From Ophiothrix spiculata (taxonomy: Eukaryota; Echinodermata; Ophiuroidea; Amphilepidida; Ophiotrichidae): a DNA stretch of 26,380 nucleotides. The stretch lies in NCBI GenBank assembly GCA_000969725.1, contig JXSR01S035047.1; one strand, 5' to 3'. The position numbers were made by a program, and so were the translations under genes. Of the stretch, positions 11,601-23,600 are shown piece after piece (the stretch's first letter is position 1; every line of letters begins with the position of its first letter). Under the pieces are notes generated by a model. The model was not told where the DNA came from and did not search any database. It saw nothing but the letters and a program-made list of their open reading frames with translations.

Positions 11601-14600
11601 CTTTCTTCACCTTATATGTGTTCTTTTACATCTTACGCAATATATTGTGTATTGCGTAGTGCAACATATTGTGTATTGCATAGTGCAACAAATAATAATA
11701 ATAATGATAATAATACACTGCATTAATAAAAGCGCCTGATATGAAAATCCCTAAGCGCATACAAGAACAAAGAATCAATAGGCCCTAAGATAAAAATACA
11801 TGAAAATTATAAAAATTATACACAAATTCATACAGAAATATATCAAAGCTTAAAACTACATTACACGCTACGATAAACAAACATCTGTATTGCCTGGGCT
11901 GCAATAACTCAATATTTTTTTTTAGTTTATCATATCATATAAATGTATTCATGTGTACTAAATGATAAATTTGTTACCCCTATTTGTTCTTACGCAATAC
12001 AGAAGATATCTATGTTTGGGTGCTGTATCACATTCGGCCTTCGGCCTCATGCGTTACAGCACCCAAACATAGAAATCTCTCTGTATTGCATGAACAAACA
12101 GGGGATAACTAATAGTACCATCACATGGAGGCGTGGCGGTAAAAACTGGCAAAATGTCTTGAATTTATATGAGAGTGATATAATAAATATGTACATACCT
12201 CGAAGACAAGGCACCTAAAAAGTCTTTGGATATGAGAGTACTGAGGCTGAGCATGATAGGTCCGTCTGCATTACACAGCAATGGCACACACTGGTAAGGC
12301 TCCTGCATCAAATATATATAGCACACAAAAAAATGTATTGATATACAATCCCTCTATATCAGACTATATTAGTCTAGCATACATGCTTTTTGGATGTACA
12401 GATCTCGGGTACTCAAAATTTTTTGGTAGGTATTGTGATATCCGGAATATCCAAACTTACGGTCTTGCTGAACTGATTTTGGTCAAAAATAGGATCTATG
12501 GAATATACGACTATTTGTGCTGAAAATCACTCAAAATTAAGTTGAAAACTTAAAAAAAACACACTTTTGACTCGTTTTCTTTGAAAATGGGGATCTTCGA
12601 AACTGACGTATTCTTGAAATGGGCATCTTGGGGAGCAGAATAAGTGGCTTGAAATAGAGCCACATACCCGTACCTTCCATCAATGGGGTTCAGATGAATA
12701 TATTATTCACACCCAAAGAACAGGGTATTCAAATGTTGATATCCATGAAAATATGAAAGCTGAGTTTTGACCCCAAAAAAGACTAGAAAACAGTCTTGAA
12801 CTGATGCTTTAAATGGAGGTCACAGGGAGCAGAAGTGGAGGCTTTAAAAGGGGGTCTTGGCATTCATCTCAGAGTTGAAAATATGAAAATGGAATAAATC
12901 TAATCTGGTGCTGGTCCATCTATTATGTTCACAGTTTTACAAGTTGTATAAACATCAAGTACTGGCATGTCCTACAAAGAATAATGTGACTTATTGCAGC
13001 TAAGTATGTTTAGAGATGCAAGCAAATTAAGCTTGTAGATTACAAAGAAATAAAAAGAACATTCTGTGTCTGCCTGGAAAAAGTCTCAGATACTGGTACA
13101 TACCAGTATTGGTCAATGCTAGGAGTGTTTTTGTTCCATTATTGTTGAAAAAATGACAATACTGGAACACATATTTTATTCCAGTATTGGCCAATGCTTC
13201 TGTTGTTCCAGTGTTGTTAAATGCTAATTGTCTTATTTAAGTAACAATCACCAATTTTGCTCCATTTATCAAAGACTTATTGTTTTTGTGATTCTTGGAA
13301 GCCCTTATTCTCCAATTGTGTATGTATGGCTTTTACGCATTATTAGTCCACAATCCTTTCTTCTGAAACGCCATAAAAGTCTACTAACTTGTGGGGGTCT
13401 ATGTAATGTGGCAGGTTTGTGCCTTCTCATGGTCCGGAGGTACGAGGCCTATCAGTTAAAAATCCAGAAGTCGTTTAAGAAACAACTAAATTAGAACAAG
13501 AACAATCCGCACACAAGATGTAATAAAAGTAGGGTTGCTTATGTAAAAAAGAGTCATCACTGGTTAACGGTCAATGGGGAAATTGAAGGTTAAAAACAAG
13601 GACCTTTTATCAGACTGACCCTGCTGGTTCATCATAAGAGTGCCTCATTGTCAGACTGTACATAGCTTTTGAACTTCATAATAAAAGTAACTCAAAAAAT
13701 CAAGATGAAATGTTAGCCCTTAAAAATGAGCACAACTTACAATTTTTGACCAACAATACTAGAATATTGACCAAAATCATTATCAAACAGTATTTTTGAC
13801 CAACAATACTGGAATACAAAAACTTAACCAGAACTGGACAATATTTGGATATCTAGTATTGTCCAAATTGTGTGTACCAGTATCTGGGACCTGAAGTATA
13901 CTTTTTCCCTGTGCCTTTTTTATCGTAACTTGAAAAAACAAATGGTCAGTTTTCAAATATTAAACCTGATCAATACTTTTAAGTAGTACAAATGCATTTG
14001 ACAAATGCCATCAACGTGTACCTTTGGTTTTGAAACTTAATTCCCTTAAGCAAAAATGAAATTCCTATTTCACTTACCTGAGTGAAAACTATAGTTATGA
14101 CTTGTAAACTAGCCATAAGGCCTGCTGGAGATATTAGACTCCATTCTGGTCGACAGCTAGGTAGCGATGGGTCACGGATCTGTTCATTTTCTTCTTCATC
14201 TTCCAGATCTTGTATAGGTAAGCCTGATTCTGGCTCTATCACACCTAAAGTCTGTACTATTCTGTATTTGAAATAGAAAGACATTTTTACATAATCCAAT
14301 GATGACTTTGTAACAGGAATCCTTCAACCCATATCAAACATAGTAGAAATAAGAATAATAATGCAAGGCATGTAAGGGGCATTGTTGGTAATGTCAAGTT
14401 AATATTTCACTGACTCTTATTTATATATGTGACCTGTCGCATCGAATGGTACCTTAAGGTTGGCATAGTAAATTACGAGATATGGGCCATTGAAGCTGAG
14501 CATAGTCAAAAATCGCGTCCATGGTCGAATTTCTAACTTCATCAGAAACGTTACCTTTGCAGTTAAGTGTATTCTGTTATATTAATCCGGTTCCAACATC

Positions 14601-17600
14601 CAAAACATAAGACAAATGTTTTAAAAACCTAGATAAAAATCCTTTCTCCATTCAAGTTTTACCAGTACAGAAACTTTAAACTCAATTTTCCCAGAACTAT
14701 AGTTTTCTGAATCAGCCCAATGCCTTTTACCAATTTGGATGTAACTTTGCAATCAAACATCCAATAACCAAAAGCAAGATGTCATTTTAAAGCTTAAAAT
14801 ATAATCTTTCAGATGAGACCAAAAAATTAATTTAAATTTCGGGACCCTTAAGATTCATTTCGATATGACAGGTCACATATATATATGTTGTGTGGTAGAA
14901 GTTTAAAAATTATTTTGGAGAAATTTGTAATTTCACTGTACCATTTATTCTGCTTACCTATTCCATAACATTTGCCACACACCGGTTTCAATGAGTAGCC
15001 TACTGACAGTGTTTTCACCAACACTCAGGAACTGACAAAGGAGTAACATCAGACCATCCAGGACACCATAGTCAAAAGGACATCGCACACAAATCTGCAC
15101 ATCAGAAAGAGTAACAAAGATTAAAAATAGGGAAATCGGTCGTAGATTAGACCTCCAGTAATTTTGAAACAGGTCGAGCTCAGTGAGCAAAATAAAGCAG
15201 CATATACATTATAGATTTTGTCATGATTTTTAATTGGGAAAATGTTAAATATTTTTCCACCCTGTTTTGAAGGGTTTTTTTTAACCCTCTAAAAGAGAAG
15301 ATATATGCATTTGAAATGTTGCGATTTGAATACTTTTGTACATGCAAGACATATTTAAAATGTCTCTCATACCCTTATAATTCTAATTACATTTTCAATA
15401 TTGATAACATTTGACTACATAAAACATTTTGGCGGCCATTTAGGACCTTATTATTGGTGGCATTTTGGATTTGATGCCTTGTTTTTGCCTCAAGCCTAAT
15501 TTAATTAGCCTCATTGAATTTATTGACAACAGAAACCTTAACTTACACAACAAAATTTCCCATTTAAGCTACATAATAAATGATTTAGAGTAATTTTAAC
15601 ATATTGGCGGCCATATTGGATTTGGTGGATGCTTATTGACTTGGCAATAATCTTACTAGTCTCATTGACTCCATAGACCTCTAAAACCTAGGCATAGACA
15701 CCAAAATCACAAATTTTAGACTAGACATCAAGTACCTCAGTTATAGCCATTTTTGGATTTTGGTGGCCATTTTGGTGGCCATCTTGAAAAAGAACTTATT
15801 GAAGTCAAGATTTTTGTAAATTTTTGATATGTTGTTACTGAGGATGAATACTACTTATAACAGTTAAAAAACATTTTGTTGCCATTTTTAAGTAGAAGGA
15901 TGTTGAAGTTCATAAATGCACTCGTCTAATTTGTTGTAAATTGTCTTTATGTGCAATCCAAGAACTATACAGATTAATTAATTCAGATCTATTTACCTGT
16001 GAAAGATCCGTCAAAGCTGATTGTAAAGCGGCTAGTAAATCTTGCGTAGGCATCTCAATAGCAATACCATTGTATAATAATTGGCTCACAAGCAGGGCAG
16101 CTGCCGTCTGATATGAAAAATAAATAAATAAAAAGAAGATAAGACCACTTGCAGTCTAAAAATCACTTACATATTTAAAGTGCATTGGATTAGCTGGTTA
16201 GCCCTGCGCTCTTATTTGGCCAAGAAAAAAAAATGGTTGTGTTGCCCTTTTGGGGAAAAATTTTAAAGATGGGTCGGTCGGTCGGTGTTTATTTTTTTAC
16301 TTTTCCTGAAAGGAGGTTTTGACCTTAAAAATCTCATAAGACAATGCATGTAAAAGTCATACGCATTGTAAAGTCATATGACGACATAACAAGATCATTT
16401 TTTAGTTATTTCTGACAGGACACTAAAAATTTGTTAATACAAAATATGATTGTGAATTTCTATGCTAGAAACATCAAGTTTAATAGAAAAATTAAAAAAA
16501 AAATATTTTCTTTTCATTTTTACTAGGCACTTTTCAGACTGCATTATGGGACATGCGAAAGTAGTCTATAGACCTTTTCAAAATACAACTTTCCAAAAAT
16601 TCCCAAAGCAGATTTTACACTTTCCGGGCAATTGCCGACAGAAAATGTGTCTCACTAACGCAACATCCAGTATGTTAAGTCCATGTTAACTGACTGTGTA
16701 CGAATTTGAACTTGTAAATAGGGTTAGAACTATTAAGGTACTTTTAGTGTGATCACCCTGATGTGACTTGAAATCTTAATAAGCTGAATTAGCTAATTTC
16801 AAATGGAAATTTCACTCTTTTGTGTCAGTGATCGCATGGTACCACCAGCCAAAAGTTGTTCAGAATCAGTTAGTGTCTTTAAGGGGCCTGTTAAGGCTTT
16901 TTTCATCAATGTTTTTTGCTCTGTAACTCAGCAACGGATAATTAGATTCAAATAAAAGTATACATTTCTAGAAGCAGATTTGCATACTGAACATGATGGT
17001 CAGGTCATTTTTGGACCAAAATGCGTAATTTTGGACCTAGGGTCCAAAAATCAAGTTTTGGGCCCAAAATTTAACGGGAAGCTAACTAAATTTTGCTTCG
17101 GTAAAAAATTTTACCAATTTAATTTTAAAAATCTAGAAAGCAATATCTGGGATCGCTTTTCTCAAATTTTTGATTTTTTTCTTAATTTTGAGATATCGCC
17201 AAAAATTGGTCCAAAAAATGTCAAAAATCCCACTCCTGACACCATTTTTGGCAAAATATGCCACATTTTGACCTATTTTTGGCAATATTTCAAAAAATAA
17301 GATAAAAATCAAAAATTTGAGAAATGGGTTCCTAGATATTGCTTTCTAGATTCTAAAAAGTAAAATGGTTTAAAATTTTACCAAAGCAAAATTTAGATAG
17401 CTTTCCCGTAAAATTTTGGGCCAAAAACATGATTTTTCAACCTTTTTTGGACCTTAGGGCAATAATTTCACATTTTGGTCCAAAAATAAGCTGACCATCA
17501 TGTTCAGTATGCAAATCCACTTCCAGAAATGTATACTTTGATTTGGATATAATTATCTATCGCTGAGTTACAGTCCATAACCCATTTCTGAAAATGAAGG

Positions 17601-20600
17601 GTTGCCAGGGCCCTTAATAAATGTATGGGTCAAGATACAATTATTTTTCGCTTACTGCACTGAAAATGCGAGAGAATTTTTAAAAATTTTGTTGACAAAA
17701 ATTGTGCGTACTAATGAGCTTGTACGTGATTCGTTGAAAAAATGGCAATGTGATTGACGTTCCGGAGATTTACGAATGTATCTATTGCAGCTTCCCAGCA
17801 TGCTAATAATGTGGAAAAAAACAAGAATACAGTGTCCGGAATAAAAATGGCTGAATCTAACTACAGCATGCTCATAAAAGTACAAATCAGGGAGGCATAT
17901 TACAATATAAATCACCATTTATTTCTAAACTTACAGTTTGACTTGCAACTTGAGAATCCAAAAGTATTGCAGCAAATAACACACTCGCTTCTATCATGCT
18001 GAGGAGGTCAAATCGGGAAGAAATATCACATTTTGGAATTGCATCATGTATAGATTTAAGGTCCCAGATACTGGTATATACCAGTATTTGACAATTCTAG
18101 GACATTCCAGTATTGAACAATTCTGGGAGTGTTTTTGTTCCAGTATTGTTGAAAAAATTGTGCAATACTGGTACCCCATTCCAGTATTGGTCAATGCTTC
18201 TGTTGTCCCAGTATTGTTTTAACCCTAAAAGAGCCGGGGGGGGGGGGCGGAATCCGCCCCCCCCTCCGGAATTTTTTTTATACCTCCGCCGGTTGTTATT
18301 TTTAAGGGAAGAAAAGTGAGGAAGAAGAGAAAGAGGGAAGAAGGAAGAAGAGAAAGGGGAAAGAAGAGGGAAAATGGGAAGGAAAAGAAAAAAAGAAAGA
18401 AAAAGAAGGAAGAGCTAGTAATAGGGAAAGGAGCAAAGAAAGAAGAAAGAAACCATTATTTCATCCAAAAATAGGCGTTTTTAGCTAAAATAAACAAATT
18501 TGTCCAATGTTTTTTTGTGTATTTTTGACCAACAATACTGGAATACGAAAACTTAACTAGAACTGGACAATACTGGACAATATTTGGATATCTAGTATTG
18601 TCCAAATTTTGTGTACCAGTATCTGGGATTTTTTTTTTATATAGAGAACATGTATACATGATCATTCACACAATATAAACATAATTTTGAAACAATTTTA
18701 CAATGAAAAACAAAATACCCTATCTAAAAATGTCATGCTCATGTTCAATAAAAGATAGTCATCACAGGTTGTTTTAGTTGAATGATAACATCATAACTAG
18801 CAAAGCCCATTTTCACTACCAAAAAATGGTAGCATATATAAGTGACCAAGAATGAGAATAAATGATAAAATGTATCATTTTGCTTATCGTATATCGCCTC
18901 ATAATAATTGGCGTATATTGTTTTCGTAAAACAATGAACGCCGATCCATTTTGAGACGATATATGACAGGCAAAACAGTAAATCATATTTGATATTCTCT
19001 AAATATTAGATATTATATCATTCATAAATATATCATTGTTCACTGATTGGTTAAAAGCTGGTCACATGATTATAAATAGCACCACTATTTTGCAAAAAAA
19101 CAAAATAATCCTATATTTGAGGGATAGGGATACTATGTTTGAGTTAGATAGTAGCCTATTTTATTTTTTACCTCATCCCCATCAGCAGCGCTACTCAGCC
19201 CAATATTTAATATAAAACATGATGTTCGCTATGATGTCGTAAAAACTCAATTACAGGGTCAGCACACTATCATATTTATTCCTATACATTTGGTACTTTG
19301 ACTCGGGGGTCACGGTTGTTTTGGCTTCGCAGACGATAAACAATATGGTAGCCTCAAAACAAATATTTAATGATCTTATTCAGGATCTTCAGTGGAATCC
19401 ATTGGTCACCTTGGTGAACTTGAGGGCGGGGGGTACTATAAAATAGTACCCCACTCCCGCCAGTTCACCTCGGGGACTACTAGATTCCACAAGATCCCTC
19501 ATTATCATTAAATATTTAAAGATACAATCCCACTTACTGTGGTGGTATTTCTCCCATAGTAATGATGATACTGGATAATGTCTGTAGCGTCATCTCATAC
19601 ACGGTGTTTTGATACATATCCTCAATTTCAACCTGTGCAAAGATATTAGAATTAATATTTAGTACATAAAAGAGTATAGACCATTGCTATAATTGGCATA
19701 TTTCTGCTGCTGAGTGGGTAAATCCACAGAATCGGAACTCAGAACGAGGCTAGTATGGTCAAGATATTTCATTTTAACTATTCAGTACCATTCTGCATCT
19801 ACAGTTAAATGATTTCAACCAAACTTCACAGGAGTGTTTGTCTGACAAATGACTATGTATCTATCCCTTTTTTGCTGGTTCTCCATGTCTTGTGTTTTTG
19901 GCTCCACACAAAAAATTGTTACAACTCGACTACAAAAGAAGCAATGTCAACCAAACTCAGTAGGAATGTTTGTCTGACTAATGACTACCTATGTACTACT
20001 TAAAAGTATCAAATAAGGTTTCTGTCGACATATCCCAATAATTTTTTGTTGACGTCGACATGTGTGTTGACATAAAGTTGATATCAAAGAAAAACAAAAT
20101 TGTTTGGATAAGCTTATTGACCAGTTTTAGACGAAGACTTATCTATAACATAGTAATGTGGTAATTCTTTCTGTGTAAGACAATATGGATGATAGAAAAT
20201 TGATATGTTGTATCTTTTTTTGTTGTGTACCATCGTAATAACTTTAGAAACTGTTGTAAATGACGAACAACTAATAAATATTAAATTATTTATGTAACAC
20301 TTTAAACATTTGTTAAAAGCTCAACTGCTAATAAACAGCAATAACTTGACAATTAAACGTAAGTTTTTATGAAATTTTACTTGCCCAGTTTTGTCGACAA
20401 ATGAGATTTCATGTTGACATGTTGAGATATGCTTTATGTCGACAGAAACCTTAGTATCAAATGGATTTTCTACACATTTTTGCTGCACTGTTTAGAACAG
20501 GCGGTGGCGGCCGCGATTTATAGAAGCTAATAGATTTAGGGACTAGGGATTTCTATCGGGGCATTGATATTGAAAATGTTACAAAAATCATATTTTTACC

Positions 20601-23600
20601 TTTATTCAAATAATAACAAAAATGTTCCTATAGTGATACACTTTATTGTATTATTCTAAATCCGCTGGGGTTCATGCATGAATCCCATTAGTAGCAAAGT
20701 AATTTCAAGTTTATTCGATGTACTATTTTAACGTATTGAAATTTACACGAGCGACACCACGGAAGGTAACTCGATCAAATATGGTAGTGGAGAGGCATGG
20801 CCACCACCGTCTGGTTTAGAAGCACCAGATACATCAAGAAATACTGGGATAAATAACACTTACTTTCAATAGACAGAAAAATCACTACTCTGCTGTTTTA
20901 ACTTTTATTGGTTAAAATATAAAAAATTGGCAGTTATATAACATGTTTTTGTACCTAAAAAATCAAATTTGCAAATTTAAATTCCCGTAGATTTTAAATT
21001 TGCAAAAAAAATGCTGTGAAATTGATTCCTTTTAGAGAAATAAAAATAATGATGTTTGGTATAAATTTGGATATTCACTTACCTTGCCTTGTAAAATGAG
21101 AATCAAGAATGGAATGTGATCTGGACTTTGTGCAAGAAACTCACACAGATCCTTGGATACTTGAACACTGAAATACACAGTCTGCAAGAAAGAATACAAG
21201 ACTTGTTAAAATATTCCTAGGCGATTTCAGAAAGATTGGTGGCATAAGCCATGCCTTGTATCTCATCTTTCACACAGCCATACATAAAGATCCATGGATG
21301 CAACTTGAGAAATATCTCATTTTTTTTATTTTGAATGTAAACATTGCCCTGTTGCCATTGCCCTCACAATTGGGAGATTTGTGTGGCACAATCCCTTTAC
21401 TTAGCCAAATTTTTAGAGTGCAGATAAACCTGTTTCCTATCTGTACTTTCTTTAATCTATGATGGCTTGCACAATGTTGTCATGAAACACGTAACTAAAC
21501 ATAACTTGTCGAAAATTCAAAAAGGTATGTCTACTTGTGCTGTAAGCCTGTTAACCTCTAAGTATATAAATAACTTCACAAAAATAGTTTCACAATTTGA
21601 ACCTACCTTCAACACATTTTCAGAGAATGTTGGATTAATCAGAAATGCCAGGAACTGCTTGGTCAACTCATGATGTGCATCCTTTGCCATCTCATCTCCA
21701 AGGCACTTAGCCATCTGTCAAATAGATTGACAAATAAATGTTACTTATGTTGGTGTATTCAGAGTGGCAGTGATTTTATCACATAACATTACTCTAAAAA
21801 ATAAATAAATAAATAAAGGCCTATGGATTTTATAGCGTGCTATGCCTCCTAGATTTGTATTTTCACAAGGCCAATGCACACTTTACAAGTGTTCGCTGAC
21901 CACTGTGGCTCAAGGAAGCTCCATTCCATACCAAGTATCATTTCAGGATCTGCAACAACCTCTAGGGCGCTGAACCTTGAACAGCCATATATGCACGGTT
22001 TTCATGAGACAATTAGCAGTTAGTTCCTTGCCTAAAGGAATTTCAAGCACACTCAACTTTTGGCAGCAGAGGGATTCAACTTTTGGCAGCAGTGGGATTC
22101 GAACTTGGACCTTTCGCACTGTTTGAGCTCTAACTTGATTGACTAAAACTCAGACAACCCCTGTAAATCCCTAAACAGGGGTCCATATTGCGTCTGTTAG
22201 GTTGTTTCACGGACCATTTTCATTATTATTAATCATGGGGGAAAATTTTCTAGAAAAGTACCCCTAAAAATGGTATTGTGGTTCAAGATTGTGACTGCAC
22301 ATTCTTGAACAAAAAATCCAAGCCTTTTGACCTGATGTTCAATCGGAAAAAATGCTATATAAGTGGAACATTTACTATTATATATTATTATAAATACACC
22401 GCCAAACTAGAATGGTTATAGTAAACGGTAGAAATGACAACCATACCTTTCGTTTGCCTTCTACACACGTATCCAGACCCAATGGCAAGAACACAAGCTC
22501 TGCTAAGGCACCAATGGTCATCCCGCATAGCTGCTCCCATCTAGCTGATAGTTCTTCCCCTTCATGGAGATCACCTACAGGAAAAGATCAAAATAACCGG
22601 CATCGTCAGTGTGCCATGGCAGGAGAAAGGACTGAAACCACAGAAATACAGCCAAGGTGGACAGAAATTTGGAGAGCCTCACAGTCAGTCAGCGGTAATC
22701 GTCTCCAAATCTGTGAGATGAGTGGACATCTTTAAATGTGTCTACAAATACATGGCAACCTAGCGTGGATATGGAGCAATCCAAATCTTATTAGTGCTTG
22801 AATGGCTCTAGGGTACCCATGTTGTAACACTGATTTGTGAAATGGGGGTATCTAAATCTAAAATTCAATTCGGTGGCATGATGATTTACAACATAATAAC
22901 AGGGAACAGTGGACTTACATCCACATCAAATCATTGGTGGATTTCCTTTAACATGGACTCTAACAAGTGCCTTCCAGTGTACAATCATATGTGAATAATG
23001 ATAAACTCTGCTTTACTTCTCTTGAAATGTTGTGATCTATCTCAGCCAACTTCCAGTACAGTAGGTGGTATATCATTATTCTTTTAAGAGCCACAATAAG
23101 TAGACAAACTACATCCATGTCTCACAGGTTTGAGTCAATTATCCCGACAAATCTGGATCCATTTCTGACAAAAGCTTGACATTTTAAAACTGGTCTGATA
23201 TCAAACCCATTCAAACCATATAAGTTTATGTTACGTACACCAGTTGTGGAAATTAACTTTGTGAATTCAACTAGATACCATATCCTACCTTCCAATTTCT
23301 TGAATAATGCTTCATCTTCATTCAAAGTAGCCAGTAATGCTGGGACAATATCGGCATGAGTGTTGGCTAAACCATTGTAAAATCCCAAGCTGAATTCAGG
23401 CGGACTTCTGTCTAGCGTCTCACACTGGTAGATAAAACACTGGAAATATGGAAACATTGCAAGAAAGAAATATGTATACCTAAACGTAACACCTAGCAAG
23501 CAAAGTCCATTGACAACAATTCAATTCAATCTTTATTTCCATAAAAAATACAATAAAAGGACATAGCAACAAACAAACAAAATTTATGGAGGAGCAGATC

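Noticed and set aside
13228-13494. 88-codon plus-strand frame inside the CCAGTATTG transposon
   Set aside because: No similarity to any transposase or other protein I know, and the second element copy does not preserve it.
14082-14276. Plus-strand frame rich in serine
   Set aside because: Antisense shadow of STK36 exon 11; the serine run mirrors the acidic linker.
16980-17300. 106-codon plus-strand frame
   Set aside because: It reads through one arm of the TTAA foldback and its composition (K, N, F, P from TTTTGG/CCAAAA phrases) reflects the repeat, not a protein family.
18113-18319. Open frame with GGGGRNPPPPP-like sequence
   Set aside because: It crosses the G-run/C-run palindrome within a transposon; the translation is low complexity with no splice or start support.
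22412-22735. 107-codon plus-strand frame
   Set aside because: It is the antisense shadow of STK36 exon 4, which has matching splice sites and phase.
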